Of a stretch of DNA of 64,000 nucleotides, positions 25,934 through 34,936 are shown one piece after another. Position numbers and translations under genes: made by a program. This DNA comes from Corynebacterium sp. p3-SID1145. Its GTDB lineage: Bacteria > Actinomycetota > Actinomycetes > Mycobacteriales > Mycobacteriaceae. Position 1 is the stretch's first letter, and each line of letters starts with the position of its first letter. The DNA is taken from the NCBI GenBank assembly GCA_025144245.1, contig JALXXC010000003.1, positions 1 to 64,000 of the forward strand, written 5' to 3'. A model generated the notes under the pieces. That model did not search any database. It had not been told where the DNA came from and worked only from the letters and a program-made list of their open reading frames with translations.

Positions 25934-27277
25934 CCCGATCGTTCCGTACAGCAGCCACCGCAGTCGCCGACGTTCGCCGAGCTCGGCGTCGCCGCGGAGC
26001 TCGTCGGGGCGCTCGCAGACAATGGAATCGAGCGAGTCTTCTCCATCCAGGAACTCACTCTCCCGATCGCGTTGACCGGCCGCGATTTGATCGGCCAGGC
26101 CCGCACCGGCATGGGCAAGACTCTCGCTTTCGGCGTTCCGCTGCTCGACCGCGTCTTCGACGACGCGGGCATCGCCGAGCTCGACGGGACCCCGCGCGCC
26201 CTGGTCATTACTCCCACGCGCGAGCTCGCCGTCCAAGTGGGCGAGGACCTCACGCTCGCAGCGAAGAACACGCCCGTCCGCTTATCGACGATTTACGGCG
26301 GCCGCCCCTACGACGAACAACTCGAAGCCCTCCACGACGGGGTCGATGTCGTAGTCGGCACCCCCGGTCGTCTTCTGGACCTGCACCAGCGCGGCGATCT
26401 GGACTTGAGCCAGGTGGCCATCCTCGTCCTCGACGAAGCTGACGAGATGCTCGACTTGGGCTTTTTGCCCGACATCCAGAAGCTGTGGGGCGCACTGAAC
26501 CAGCCGCTCCAGACCATGCTCTTTTCGGCGACCATGCCCGGCCAAATCCTCACCCTCGCCCGCTCGATGATGAACAAGCCGCTGCACATCCGCGCTGAGG
26601 CCACAGAATCCTCCCAGGTCCACGACACCACCAAGCAGGTCGTGTTCTGCTCCCACAAGATGGATAAACCGGAGGTCACCGCCCGGATCCTGCAGGCCGG
26701 CGGCCGCGGCAAGACCATCATCTTCACTCGCACCAAGCGCACAGCCGCTGAAGTGGCCGAGGACCTAGCCGGCCGCGGTTTCGCCGTCGGCTCCGTCCAC
26801 GGCGACCTGGGCCAGGAGGCCCGCGAGCGCTCCCTGGACGCATTCCGCAACGGCGATGTGGAGATTCTCGTCGCCACCGATGTCGCCGCCCGCGGCATCG
26901 ACGTGGACGACGTCACCCACGTGATCAACTACCAGACCCCGGACGACCCGAGGACGTACGTTCACCGCATCGGCCGAACCGGGCGCGCGGGCCGCACCGG
27001 CACCGCAGTCACCCTCGTCGGCTTCGACGAAGGCGCCAAGTGGAAGCTGATCAGCGACGAGCTCTCCCTCGATACCCCCGAGCCCCCCACCTGGTTTTCC
27101 ACCTCGCCCGAGCTGCGCGAGGCCCTCGGCATTCCTGACAGCGCGGGGTCCACCGTCGGCCCTGCCCGCAGCGTGCACGGCGCGCGGAAAAAGTCCGGCC
27201 CCCAGCGCGAGGGCCGCGGCCGTTCCGGCAAACGGCCGTCCCGTTCCCGTTCTAATTCAAGGAGGAAGCGGCGATGA
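25931..27277 (+). CDS. rhlE: DEAD-box RNA helicase (RhlE type)
   Basis: A 448-residue ATP-dependent RNA helicase. In order: Q motif (Q40), Walker A ARTGMGKT (57-64), PTRELA (95-100), TPGRLLD (144-150), DEAD (168-171), SAT (199-201) and, in the second RecA domain, the HRIGRTGRAG motif. The C-terminal tail (about 395-448) is basic and Ser/Arg-rich, as in RNA-binding tails of this family. It remodels RNA in ribosome assembly or decay. The start is a GTG with a leaderless box. The end overlaps the next gene by 4 bases (ATGA). Confidence 0.93.
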   Translation: MPDRSVQQPPQSPTFAELGVAAELVGALADNGIERVFSIQELTLPIALTGRDLIGQARTGMGKTLAFGVPLLDRVFDDAGIAELDGTPRALVITPTRELAVQVGEDLTLAAKNTPVRLSTIYGGRPYDEQLEALHDGVDVVVGTPGRLLDLHQRGDLDLSQVAILVLDEADEMLDLGFLPDIQKLWGALNQPLQTMLFSATMPGQILTLARSMMNKPLHIRAEATESSQVHDTTKQVVFCSHKMDKPEVTARILQAGGRGKTIIFTRTKRTAAEVAEDLAGRGFAVGSVHGDLGQEARERSLDAFRNGDVEILVATDVAARGIDVDDVTHVINYQTPDDPRTYVHRIGRTGRAGRTGTAVTLVGFDEGAKWKLISDELSLDTPEPPTWFSTSPELREALGIPDSAGSTVGPARSVHGARKKSGPQREGRGRSGKRPSRSRSNSRRKRR

Positions 27278-28494
27278 GCAAAGCTCCGCTGCGCCGCACC
27301 CGCGGCGACCTCATTGCCACCGGCATAATCGCCGCCGTGGCGGTTCTAGCCCTGCTCATCGCGTTCTTCACCGCGCCGATCCGCCAGGACAAGCTCACGC
27401 CCGCCGCTGAGGAACTGCCGAACGGCGGCGTGCTCGCCATCGCCCCGCAGTCACTGCAGGAGGGAGCCACGCTTCACGACGACTCCCCCGACCCCCGCCC
27501 CCTCACCGTCGCCGGCCTCATCGTGACATACGACAAGGACAGCCACACGATCACCGGCTCCACCCCCGATGGGAAGGAGCAGTGGACCTACAAGCGCGGC
27601 GCGGAACTGTGCGGCATGGCTGAGGCGTGGGACGATGTCGTGGCCGTCTACCGCACCAATGTCGGTTGTGGCGACGTGGTGGCCATCAAGGCGACCACCG
27701 GCCAGTACTCCCACACCCGCTCCTCGGTCGCCCCGGACGAGGTCGAGGTCATCTCCTCCAACGACCGCGTGGGCACCGTCGCCCCGTCGCGCACCGAGAT
27801 CTGGCGCTCCGATTTGGTGCGCACCGTCGAGTACGGCGAGGTGGAAGCACCCCAGGAGCCCGAGTTCCAGCCGAACCCCGGCTGCCGCATCACCTCCGCG
27901 ATGACGCGCACGGAGTTCTTTGCGCTCACCGAGGTTTGCGACGACGGTGCGTGGCTGCGCATGCAGAAGGCCACCCCGGAGGATTCCCGAAAGCCTGAGC
28001 TTTACGAGTCCGTGGAGATCAGCGAGGGCTCCTACCTAGTCGCCGTCGGCCAGGAAGCCGCCGCCGTCTACGACCCGGGCTCCTCCCAGGTCACCTCCTT
28101 CAACCAGGACGGCAAAGAGCTCGCCAGCTCCGCGGTCCCCCAGAGCGATCTGCTCGCCGACTCCCCCACCGGCGTCGCCAACCCCCAGATCGCCGACCTG
28201 CCGCACCACATGAGCTACTACGACGGCAAGAACCTCATGCTGCTCGACCCGGATACCCTCACGGTGACCACCATCTTCGCCGATGCCTTGGGCACCGGCT
28301 TCGGTGCTGGCGACCGGCTGGTTTACCCCACCGCCCAGGGAATCGCCGTGGCGAACTGGGAAACCAAGTCCATCGACCGCGTCATCCCCGTCAACCGGAA
28401 CGGCCACACCGGCTCGGTCTCGATCGCCTCCGCCGGCGCCACCGTCGTGGAGAAGCGCGGCACCGACATCGCGGTCCTCGACCTCGTTCAGTAG
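27274..28494 (+). CDS. Membrane-anchored beta-propeller-like protein (Rv3212 type)
   Basis: A 406-residue protein with one N-terminal membrane helix (about 14-32) and an extracytoplasmic part that resembles a PQQ-type beta-propeller (repeated W/Y-G-D strands such as DGKEQWTYKRGAELCG and NRNGHTGSVSIASAG). Cysteine pairs (AELCG with NVGCG; PGCRI with EVCDD) suggest disulfides. It is translationally coupled to the helicase gene by a 4-base overlap and preceded by an AAGGAGGAAG site. The same pair occurs in mycobacteria. Function unknown. Confidence 0.8.
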   Translation: MSKAPLRRTRGDLIATGIIAAVAVLALLIAFFTAPIRQDKLTPAAEELPNGGVLAIAPQSLQEGATLHDDSPDPRPLTVAGLIVTYDKDSHTITGSTPDGKEQWTYKRGAELCGMAEAWDDVVAVYRTNVGCGDVVAIKATTGQYSHTRSSVAPDEVEVISSNDRVGTVAPSRTEIWRSDLVRTVEYGEVEAPQEPEFQPNPGCRITSAMTRTEFFALTEVCDDGAWLRMQKATPEDSRKPELYESVEISEGSYLVAVGQEAAAVYDPGSSQVTSFNQDGKELASSAVPQSDLLADSPTGVANPQIADLPHHMSYYDGKNLMLLDPDTLTVTTIFADALGTGFGAGDRLVYPTAQGIAVANWETKSIDRVIPVNRNGHTGSVSIASAGATVVEKRGTDIAVLDLVQ

Positions 28495-28560
28495 CCCCCC
28501 TTCCGCCCCCGCTCCGAACGCCAGGGGCCGCCAGGGGCCCGCGAGCCACCAGGGGCCGCT

Positions 28561-28590
28561 GCGAGCCACCGCGATTCACCGCGAGCCACC
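28561..28590. repeat. Three tandem 10-base units
   Basis: GCGAGCCACC, GCGATTCACC, GCGAGCCACC in direct succession; further partial copies (CGAGCCACC and CCAGGGGCC units) occur just upstream. Confidence 0.7.
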
Positions 28591-28600
28591 GGGAGACACA

Positions 28601-28708
28601 GCTGGTGAATCTGTTTGCATAACAGCCCCGGAAGGGCAAGATCGAAAACGCCGCGAGCAGGAACTATAGTCAGTCACGCATATCGCGTTTGCAAACAGAT
28701 TCACCAGC
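28601..28708. repeat. 19-bp perfect inverted repeat with 70-base spacer
   Basis: Arms 28601-28619 (GCTGGTGAATCTGTTTGCA) and 28690-28708 are exact inverse complements. The spacer has a TATAGT hexamer and no reading frame of note. No flanking target duplication is visible. It could be a miniature mobile element, a bidirectional terminator region or a small structured RNA. Confidence 0.75.
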
Positions 28709-28756
28709 CCGCGGACATCTGGGGCACACCAGCCTTATTCCTTGGGCCAACCAGCC

Positions 28757-29245
28757 TTATTTCCCGCGCCGCGCGTCGAAGGCGGCGGTGGCCCACTCGG
28801 TGGACACGGGGTGGAGCGCGCACACGAGCGTGATCGCGGCAGCGAGAAGAGTGACCGCGCCGAGCAGAGTCGCGCCTCCGCTAAACATGTAGAAGGCGAT
28901 GCCGAGCAGCAGCACGTTCATGAACACGATGATGCTGCGCCCCCATTGGTTGCCGCGCAGGATATTGATGCCGCCGTAGGCCATGGGCCCGAATGTGCAC
29001 AGTATGAACAGCGCGGTGCCCACGCCGACCAAGGCAAAGGCGGAGGTGTCGGATTGGACGAGGGATTCGTCGGCACCCGTTGTGACCTGCTCGACGGCGA
29101 GGTAAATGCCGTAGCCGATCGCCACAATGCCTTCGAGCACGGCCATCACGGCCGCCACCTTCATTGGCGCGGGCGCTGCCGCCGTGGCGCGGGCATCCTC
29201 AGGGCTGGACAGGTTCTTCTTCGGTTCCGGGGCGTTCGCATTCAC
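28757..29245 (-). CDS. Small four-helix integral membrane protein
   Basis: A 162-residue protein with a cytoplasmic N-terminus (about 1-27) and four membrane segments (about 28-50, 68-88, 98-118 and 124-144). It has no catalytic motif and I do not recognise a named family, although similar proteins occur at this place in other corynebacteria. Function unknown. Confidence 0.75.
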   Translation of the reverse strand: MNANAPEPKKNLSSPEDARATAAAPAPMKVAAVMAVLEGIVAIGYGIYLAVEQVTTGADESLVQSDTSAFALVGVGTALFILCTFGPMAYGGINILRGNQWGRSIIVFMNVLLLGIAFYMFSGGATLLGAVTLLAAAITLVCALHPVSTEWATAAFDARRGK

Positions 29246-29833
29246 GCTTTCATCCTAAAGCCACCGCCTTGAACGGCGTCATTGCGCGCCGAACCGGCCC
29301 GGACCGGGTATCGCACATAGACGCGATTTGACGTAGTGGGTCTGGTCACATCTCACTTGACTGAACAAAATGCCCAGTTCACAGTAGGTCCGATGGGTGG
29401 TAAGGAACCCCTCCGGCCAACAGCCCAGCCCCCGTTTCCATTAAAAATCCGGGAAATTATATGATTCGCGTCACAATTTGGCGTTTACCCCTAGCGCAAT
29501 GTATGTAAACGTGCCATTATTCTCGGGTAGCAAAAACAACGAGCTAGTTACCTAGCCGCTAACTCCAAGCCACCACGGAGTTAACTTCCGGTAAACGGAA
29601 GACGGGTCCCGAAGCCACCGGGAACACCGCCCGTTCGCAACCGGAAATCGCCTGCTTGCGCAAACCTTGATTTAAGCCAGGTTTTCTTGTCGCGCTGCCA
29701 TGCGCGAAGCATCCCTGCGCTTATCGACGGGCTTGCTAGTGGTGTGCACGCTTCATGACATTTCACGACATCCGAACCACTGAGATCTCAACGATCTCGA
29801 AGACCTCAAAGACCTAGAAGGAGACTGATCACC
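29246..29833 (+). promoter_or_regulatory. Long leader and promoter region of whcE
   Basis: No gene is seen in these 588 bases. They hold an inverted repeat CGTTTAC/GTAAACG (29482-29488 and 29505-29511), hairpins such as CTTCCG/CGGAAG near 29586-29601 and AAACCT/AGGTTT followed by TTCTT near 29662-29687, and one copy of the recurrent GCTTATCGACG motif (29719-29729). whcE probably has a long, structured 5' leader. Confidence 0.55.
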
Positions 29834-30091
29834 ATGGATTGGCGCCACGAAGCAATCTGCCGCGACGAAGACCCGGAATTGTTCTTCCCGGTCGGTAACT
29901 CCGGCCCCGCACTGTCCCAGATCGCACAGGCCAAGCTTGTGTGCCACCGCTGCCCCGTCACCTCCCAGTGCCTGAAGTGGGCTCTGGAGACCGGCCAGGA
30001 CGCCGGCGTCTGGGGTGGCCTGTCCGAGGAGGAGCGCCGCGCCCTTAAGCGCCGCAACAAGCAGCGCAACCGTCAGCGCGTCTCCGCGTAA
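29834..30091 (+). CDS. whcE: WhiB1-type iron-sulfur regulator (WhcE)
   Basis: An 85-residue WhiB protein. The four cluster cysteines are C9, C37, C40 and C46 (CHRCPVTSQC), followed by the WhiB turn GVWGG and a basic C-terminal tail (KRRNKQRNRQR) that binds DNA. The first residues MDWRHEAICRDEDPELFF match WhiB1 of mycobacteria and WhcE of C. glutamicum. It lies near sigH-rshA, as there. An AGAAGGAG site precedes the ATG. It is expected to respond to redox state or NO through its [4Fe-4S] cluster. Confidence 0.93.
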   Translation: MDWRHEAICRDEDPELFFPVGNSGPALSQIAQAKLVCHRCPVTSQCLKWALETGQDAGVWGGLSEEERRALKRRNKQRNRQRVSA

Positions 30092-30216
30092 ATAGCATCC
30101 ACCGCCGCCGGCCGGCCGGGTGCATGAGCGGACCAATTACCGCTGCCGGGCCGGTCCCCGATAAAGTGGACTGACAGTTAGTTTCAGTTCCGTATCTTTG
30201 GCCCAAGGAGGTCGTT

Positions 30217-30291
30217 ATGAGCAAGCGTGGTCGTAAGCGCAAGGACCGCCGCAAGAAGAGCGCTAACCGCGGCAAGCGCCCCAACTCCTAA
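30217..30291 (+). CDS. Ribosomal protein bL37 (24 residues)
   Basis: A very short gene encoding a 24-residue, strongly basic peptide, MSKRGRKRKDRRKKSANRGKRPNS. This is the actinobacterial ribosomal protein bL37 (the AURKAIP1/COX24-like peptide), found in the large subunit of mycobacterial ribosomes. A strong AAGGAGG (30205-30211) precedes the ATG. It stands alone with its own terminator. Confidence 0.92.
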   Translation: MSKRGRKRKDRRKKSANRGKRPNS

Positions 30292-30308
30292 GAGTTAGGC
30301 AAAGCGAG

Positions 30309-30355
30309 AAACTCCTCTCCACCGGGAAACAACCGGCGGAGAGGAGTTTTGTTTT
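30309..30355. terminator. Strong terminator between bL37 and rshA
   Basis: A long stem, AAACTCCTCTCC-A-CCGG (30309-30325) with its near-perfect complement (30333-30349), is followed by TTGTTTTG. It may serve both converging genes. Confidence 0.85.
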
Positions 30356-30410
30356 GCCTGTTTATTCTCCCCCAACACCCGCGCCACCCGCTTTCACGGG
30401 AGGGAGCGAA

Positions 30411-30665
30411 TTATTCATACTGCCGGTAGCTGATGGAGATGGACTGCACGATCCGCTGGCGCAGACCTTCGGGAGCCTGGTCCTGGCAGTTGCACCGGCG
30501 GACGATCTGGCGGATCTCCGTTTCCGATTTGAGCCAGGCGAAGCTTTCAGGGCAGGTCTGGATGATCTCGCGGATTTCGGCGACGCGCTCGACGGGGGTG
30601 TCTGCGTCGAAATATTCGCAGAGTAGTGCGTGTGCCCGTGCTGGTTCGATGTTGCAGTCGCCCAT
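30411..30665 (-). CDS. rshA: Anti-sigma factor RshA with altered zinc site
   Basis: An 84-residue anti-sigma factor of the mycothiol-system RsrA/RshA type, encoded directly after sigH; its ATG shares one base with the sigH stop codon (TAATG), implying tight coupling. Cysteines are C4, C16, C38, C58 and C60. In the family the zinc motif is HxxxCxxC, but here the matching positions read I34, C38 and S41, so two expected ligands are missing. The C-terminus has the RRCNCQDQAPEGLRQRI block. It should hold SigH inactive until oxidative stress; the altered site may change how it senses that. Confidence 0.85.
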   Translation of the reverse strand: MGDCNIEPARAHALLCEYFDADTPVERVAEIREIIQTCPESFAWLKSETEIRQIVRRCNCQDQAPEGLRQRIVQSISISYRQYE

Positions 30666-31249
30666 TATTTCTGCTCCTCCAGACCAATGCCTTGTTCATT
30701 CGCCACATCTTTCAACAGCTCGCGGAGCTGTTTTCTTCCCCGGTGGAGGCGGGACATGACGGTGCCGAGGGGAATGTCCATCACCTCGGCGATTTCTTTG
30801 TACGCGAGGCCTTCGACATCGGCGTAGTAGACGACCATGCGGTAGTCGTCGCTCAGCGAGTTCATGGCTTCCGCGATCTGTGTGTCGGGCAGATTCTTCA
30901 GGGCCTCGACCTCCGCGGATTGCAGGCCGGTCGAGTCGTGGGAGCTGGTCGTGTACAGCTGGCGGTCGGTCACGTCCTCGGCGGAGGTCTCGATCGGGCG
31001 GCGTTGCTTCTTCCGGTACGAGTTGATGTACGTGTTCGTCATAATCCGGTACAGCCACGCCTTGAGGTTCGTGCCTTCCCTGAAGGAGTCGAACGCTTTG
31101 TAGGCCTTGAGGTAGGTCTCCTGCACCAGGTCTTCGGCATCTTGCGGGTTGCGCGTCATGCGCAGCGCGCCGCCGTAGAGCTGGTCCAGCAGCGGCATCG
31201 CCTCCTCGTTGAAGCGCTGTTCGAGATCGGTTTCGGCCATGGGTGCCAT
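30665..31249 (-). CDS. sigH: ECF sigma factor SigH
   Basis: A 194-residue sigma factor of the group controlling oxidative and heat stress genes. Region 2 (about 10-85) includes [20 protein letters not shown] and [20 protein letters not shown]; region 4 (about 125-185) includes [27 protein letters not shown]. The ATG at 31249 is the longest start; a second ATG at 31240 has a TAAGAT box exactly 7 bases upstream and could be the true, leaderless start. It is followed by rshA. Confidence 0.93.
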   Translation of the reverse strand: MAPMAETDLEQRFNEEAMPLLDQLYGGALRMTRNPQDAEDLVQETYLKAYKAFDSFREGTNLKAWLYRIMTNTYINSYRKKQRRPIETSAEDVTDRQLYTTSSHDSTGLQSAEVEALKNLPDTQIAEAMNSLSDDYRMVVYYADVEGLAYKEIAEVMDIPLGTVMSRLHRGRKQLRELLKDVANEQGIGLEEQK

Positions 31250-31253
31250 CTTA
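31238..31253 (-). promoter_or_regulatory. Possible leaderless -10 box of sigH
   Basis: TAAGAT (minus, 31253-31248) lies 7 bases before the second ATG of sigH (31240). If used, the protein is 191 residues. Confidence 0.45.
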
Positions 31254-31271
31254 GCGGCGATCGTGCGGGAC

Positions 31272-31288
31272 TAGGCTTGGTGCCTATG
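31272..31288 (+). promoter_or_regulatory. Leaderless -10 box of ybaK
   Basis: TAGGCT (31272-31277) lies 8 bases before the ATG at 31286. Confidence 0.6.
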
Positions 31289-31756
31289 GCAGCGAAGACT
31301 CAGGCGTTGGAAATCGTGCAGAACGCGGGCGTGGAGCACGAGGTGCTCAGCTACACGGCGGGCACGGACCATTTCGGTGAGCACGCGGTCGAGGAGTTGG
31401 GGCTGGACGCGGCAGCGACGTTGAAGACGCTGGTCATCCACCACGAGCGCGACTACGCGGTGTGCTGCGTCCCCGTCGCCGGGCACCTCTCGCTCAAGCA
31501 CGCGGCGAAGGCGCTGGGCTGGAAGAACGCGGAGATGGCGGAGCCGAAGGCGGCACAGCGCCTCACCGGATACATCGTGGGAGGAATCTCGCCGCTGGGC
31601 ACGAAACAGCAGTTGCCCACGCTTATCGACGCCTCCGTCGCCCACACGGGCACCATCACCGTCTCCGCGGGTCAGCGTGGCCTGTCCATCGCGATGTCCC
31701 CGGTGGACCTCGCGCAACTATGCAGTGCAGAATTCGCCGACATCGCGGTTAGTTAG
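31286..31756 (+). CDS. ybaK: YbaK/EbsC-type aminoacyl-tRNA deacylase
   Basis: A 156-residue protein of the YbaK family, which removes Cys wrongly attached to tRNA-Pro. The family marks TLVIHHERDYAVCCVPVAGHLSLK, KAAQRLTGYIVGGISPLGTKQQLPTLID and SAGQRGLSIAMSP are plain; K49-type and GxxPP-like regions are in place. The ATG at 31286 is chosen from homology and the leaderless box. Divergent from sigH. It carries one GCTTATCGACG copy (31621-31631). Confidence 0.9.
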   Translation: MAAKTQALEIVQNAGVEHEVLSYTAGTDHFGEHAVEELGLDAAATLKTLVIHHERDYAVCCVPVAGHLSLKHAAKALGWKNAEMAEPKAAQRLTGYIVGGISPLGTKQQLPTLIDASVAHTGTITVSAGQRGLSIAMSPVDLAQLCSAEFADIAVS

Positions 31757-32468
31757 CCTGCCCGTCTCCTACCCCAGCGGGCTTGTCCGTCATGGGGCCG
31801 TCGCCGGTGAGTTCGGCGTATTCGTTGCGGATATTGCCCACTTCCTGGGCGGCCGGCCGCCACTGCAGTGTTTGCGCCGCGCGGGAGGGGTGCACGAGTT
31901 CGAGAGCCTCGTCCGGGGTGCCGTGCACCCACTGCTCCACTTCCTCGGGCAGGAGAAAGAGCGGCAGGCGGTGGTGCAGCCACGACATATTGTCCGTGGC
32001 GTCGGTGGTGACCATGGTGGTGGACAGTTTGTCCAGGCCGGTGTCCCACAACGCCGCAGCGTAGAGCAGACCGCTTTCAGGCCGCACGAAATACGGCTGC
32101 TTCTTCTTGCCTGCTCCGCCTGAATCGTTCTGCAGCCACTCGTAGTAGCCGTCCAGCACCATCAGGCCCCGGCGGGATGCGAAGGCGGAACGGAACGACG
32201 GCTTCTCGGCGACCGTCTCGCCGCGGGCGTTGAACAGCGGCGGGCCCGTCTCGTCTTTCTTCCACGTAGGCAAAAGACCCCAGCGGGCGGAGTCGATCTG
32301 CGCTTCGGCATTGTTGAAGCGGATGAGTGGAACCTGCTGCGTGGGTCCAATGTTGTAGCGCGGCGGCGGTGTGCCGTCGGGTGCGAGGACTTCGGTGATG
32401 CCGGGCAGTGAGCCAACAGCGTTGATGAGGTCGTCGCCGGTGGTGAAGAGAACGAAACGTCCGCACAT
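31749..32468 (-). CDS. SRAP-domain protein (YedK/HMCES type)
   Basis: A 239-residue protein that shields abasic sites in single-stranded DNA by a covalent thiazolidine link to Cys2. The active residues are visible: C2 (MCGRF), N80 (FNARGET), E110 (GYYEW) and H165 (LHHRLPLFL). The C-terminus has a short acidic tail. Converges with ybaK (8-base overlap) and is divergent from aroA. Cytoplasmic DNA repair. Confidence 0.93.
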   Translation of the reverse strand: MCGRFVLFTTGDDLINAVGSLPGITEVLAPDGTPPPRYNIGPTQQVPLIRFNNAEAQIDSARWGLLPTWKKDETGPPLFNARGETVAEKPSFRSAFASRRGLMVLDGYYEWLQNDSGGAGKKKQPYFVRPESGLLYAAALWDTGLDKLSTTMVTTDATDNMSWLHHRLPLFLLPEEVEQWVHGTPDEALELVHPSRAAQTLQWRPAAQEVGNIRNEYAELTGDGPMTDKPAGVGDGQAN

Positions 32469-32498
32469 GCCTTTCCATTATGCCGGGGATTGCCTCGG

Positions 32499-32514
32499 TA
32501 GGATGGCCCGCATG
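32499..32514 (+). promoter_or_regulatory. Leaderless -10 box of aroA
   Basis: TAGGAT (32499-32504) lies 7 bases before the ATG at 32512. Confidence 0.6.
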
Positions 32515-33786
32515 ACGCAATTGTGGCCAGCGCCGTTCCACCCCGAACCGTTCACCAGCACTGTGGTGGTGCCCGGCTCGAAGTCCATCACTAACCGGGC
32601 GTATGTTCTCGCAGCTTTGGCTAGTGGTCCGAGCACACTGGTGGGCGCTCTGCGCTCCCGCGACACGGATTTGATGCAGGGCGCGCTGGAGGCGATGGGC
32701 GTGGAATTCACCGCCGAGGGCGACCGCCTCACCGCAACTCCGGGTGAGCTCACCGGCAGCACCACGATCGATTGCGGGCTGGCCGGCACGGTCATGCGCT
32801 TCATTCCGGCGGTCGCAGCGTTCGCGGAGGGCGCGGTCCATGTCGATGGCGATGAGCAGGCGCGGGTGCGCCCCGTCGCAACGGTGCTGGATGCTCTGCG
32901 CGACGCAGGCGTGGACGTGGAGGGCGACTCGCTGCCCTACACCGTCAACGGCACGGGGTCGGCGGAAGGCGGGAGGATTGAGATGGATGCGTCGTCAAGC
33001 TCGCAATTCGTCTCGGCCCTGCTGCTCGCGGGCGCACGCTTCCGCAACGGCCTGCACATCGTCCACACCGGTGAGCGGCTGCCGTCCGCACCGCACATCG
33101 AGATGACGGTGGAGATGGTGCGCAGCGCCGGTGTGCGGGTTGAGTCGAGCCCCACCGAGTGGACCGTGCACCCGGGCCCGATCAAGGGAGGCACCTGGGT
33201 GGTTGAGCCGGACCTGTCCAATGCCACCCCCTTCCTCGCCGCCGCGGCGGTGACCGGCGGAACGGTGAGCGTGCCGCACTGGCCGTCCTCGACGAACCAG
33301 GCCGGCGACGTCATCCGGGAGATCCTCGAGCACATGGGCTGCGAGGTCCGCCTGGACGGCGACGGTACCGACAACACTCTCACGGTCACCGGTCCCGCAC
33401 CGGGCGGGCTGACGGGCATCGCGCTGGACATGAGCGATATCGGCGAACTCACCCCCACCGTCGCCGCGCTGGCCACGCAGGCGAGCACCCCGAGCGAGCT
33501 GACCGGCATCGCGCACCTGCGCGGCCACGAGACTGACCGTCTGGCGGCCCTCACCGCGGAGATCACGGGACTCGGCGGCCAGTGCGAAGAGCTGTCCGAC
33601 GGCCTCCGCATCACCCCCGCCGCACTCCACGGCGGCACCTGGCACTCCTACGCCGACCACCGCATGGCCACCGCCGGTGCGATCATCGGACTGACCACCG
33701 AGGGCGTGGAGGTCGAAGACATCGGCACGACGGCGAAGACGCTGCCCGGCTTTGAAACGATGTGGACGGACATGCTGCATGGCTAG
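32512..33786 (+). CDS. aroA: 3-phosphoshikimate 1-carboxyvinyltransferase (EPSP synthase)
   Basis: A 424-residue enzyme joining shikimate-3-phosphate and phosphoenolpyruvate in chorismate synthesis. The substrate loop PGSKSITNR is at 21-29, with [10 protein letters not shown] and [12 protein letters not shown] further on, and the C-terminal [12 protein letters not shown]. The ATG at 32512 gives the family's usual length and has a leaderless box. Its last 8 bases overlap rsgA. Cytoplasmic. Confidence 0.96.
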   Translation: MTQLWPAPFHPEPFTSTVVVPGSKSITNRAYVLAALASGPSTLVGALRSRDTDLMQGALEAMGVEFTAEGDRLTATPGELTGSTTIDCGLAGTVMRFIPAVAAFAEGAVHVDGDEQARVRPVATVLDALRDAGVDVEGDSLPYTVNGTGSAEGGRIEMDASSSSQFVSALLLAGARFRNGLHIVHTGERLPSAPHIEMTVEMVRSAGVRVESSPTEWTVHPGPIKGGTWVVEPDLSNATPFLAAAAVTGGTVSVPHWPSSTNQAGDVIREILEHMGCEVRLDGDGTDNTLTVTGPAPGGLTGIALDMSDIGELTPTVAALATQASTPSELTGIAHLRGHETDRLAALTAEITGLGGQCEELSDGLRITPAALHGGTWHSYADHRMATAGAIIGLTTEGVEVEDIGTTAKTLPGFETMWTDMLHG

Positions 33787-34807
33787 GCGCGGCGGACGGG
33801 ACTTCTCCAGCTACGACGAGTCGGACGTGAAGGTCCGCCCCGGCAAGGGGTCGCGCCCGCGGTCGAAGGACCGCCCGAAGCACAAGGACGCCGTGGTGGG
33901 CCTGGTGATCACCAAGGACCGCGGCCGCTGGGGCGTCGTGCTGGAGGACGGCACCCGGGTGGTGTGCATGCGCGCCCGTGAATTGGGCCGCACCTCGATC
34001 GAGGTCGGTGACCGCGTCGGGGTCGTGGGCGACACCAGCGGCAAGAAGGACACGCTGGCGCGCATTGTGAAGCGTCAGGAGCGCACCTCGGAGCTCCGCC
34101 GCACAGCCGACGACACGGACCCGTACGAGCGCATTGTGGTGGCGAACGCGGAGGTCCTGCTCATCGTCTGCGCCGTGGCCGATCCCCCGCCGCGCACCGG
34201 CTTCGTGGAACGCGCTCTCGTCGCCGCCTTCGTCGGCGGAGTCACCCCGGTGGTGTGCCTGACCAAGTCTGATTTGGCGGACCCAGGCGAGTTCGAGAAG
34301 GAGCTGGCCGACCTCGATGTGGAGGTGCTGCGCACGGGCATCGACGACGACCTGGCCGCGTTGCTCAAGCGTATCGACGGCAGCCTCTCCGCCGTCATCG
34401 GCCACTCCGGCGTGGGAAAATCGACGCTGGTCAACCGCATCGTGCCGGACGCCAACCGGGAGACCGGCGAAGTCTCTGGCGTGGGCAAGGGACGGCACAC
34501 CTCCACACAGTCGGTGGCGCTCGAACTTCCGGAGGGCCAAGCAACGCAAGGCGGCTGGATCATCGACACCCCCGGCATCCGCTCCTTCGGGCTGGCGCAC
34601 GTCTCACCGGACGACGTCATCGCGCCCTTCCCCGACCTGGTGGAGGCGGCCGAGCGCTGCCCGCGTGGCTGCACGCACGCCGGCCCGCCCGCGGATCCGG
34701 AATGCGCCTGGGACGAATTCGACCCAGATTCCGTCATCGGACGGCGCGTGCAAGCGGTGCGGCGCCTGCTGGTGGCGCTGCGGATCAACGAAACGACCTA
34801 CGACTAG
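33779..34807 (+). CDS. rsgA: Ribosome small-subunit GTPase RsgA
   Basis: A 342-residue circularly permuted GTPase acting in late maturation of the 30S subunit. An OB-fold N-terminus (about 36-100) precedes the G motifs in permuted order: TKSD (162-165), GHSGVGKST (208-216) and DTPG (263-266). A C-terminal zinc site is seen as CPRGCTH and then C (PADPEC). The start overlaps the aroA stop by 8 bases, so the two genes are coupled. Confidence 0.93.
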   Translation: MARRGGRDFSSYDESDVKVRPGKGSRPRSKDRPKHKDAVVGLVITKDRGRWGVVLEDGTRVVCMRARELGRTSIEVGDRVGVVGDTSGKKDTLARIVKRQERTSELRRTADDTDPYERIVVANAEVLLIVCAVADPPPRTGFVERALVAAFVGGVTPVVCLTKSDLADPGEFEKELADLDVEVLRTGIDDDLAALLKRIDGSLSAVIGHSGVGKSTLVNRIVPDANRETGEVSGVGKGRHTSTQSVALELPEGQATQGGWIIDTPGIRSFGLAHVSPDDVIAPFPDLVEAAERCPRGCTHAGPPADPECAWDEFDPDSVIGRRVQAVRRLLVALRINETTYD

Positions 34808-34875
34808 TGACTGGCATTAGGCCAGTTAGATGCACCGACTGGAGCCGTTGATTGAGGCTCAGGAAGCCTTCATGT

Positions 34876-34904
34876 TTGTGCAGTAATTCTTGCACGGTTA
34901 TGAT
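34876..34904 (+). promoter_or_regulatory. Promoter of the arsR-MFS cassette
   Basis: TTGTGC (34876-34881) and TATGAT (34899-34904) with a 17-base spacer make a good -35/-10 pair. Confidence 0.65.
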
Positions 34905-34920
34905 GCAGGAATTACTGCAC
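34878..34920. promoter_or_regulatory. 12-bp inverted repeat, probable ArsR operator
   Basis: GTGCAGTAATTC (34878-34889) and GAATTACTGCAC (34909-34920) are perfect inverted arms 19 bases apart. They overlap the -35 region and follow the -10 box of the arsR-type gene, the expected place for autorepression. Confidence 0.75.
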
Positions 34921-34936
34921 GATTCAAGGAGGTTCT

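Larger units (their letters stand above)
28495..28756. other. Repeat-rich gene-free stretch
   Basis: This 262-base gap holds GCGAGCCACC-type repeats (28561-28590), the 19-bp inverted repeat at 28601-28708 and a doubled CCAGCCTTATT (28729-28739 and 28751-28761). No gene is seen. Confidence 0.6.

Noticed and set aside
28515..28590. Short repeats that could suggest a CRISPR array
   Set aside because: Units are about 10 bases, adjacent, and without spacers of regular length; no cas gene is present.
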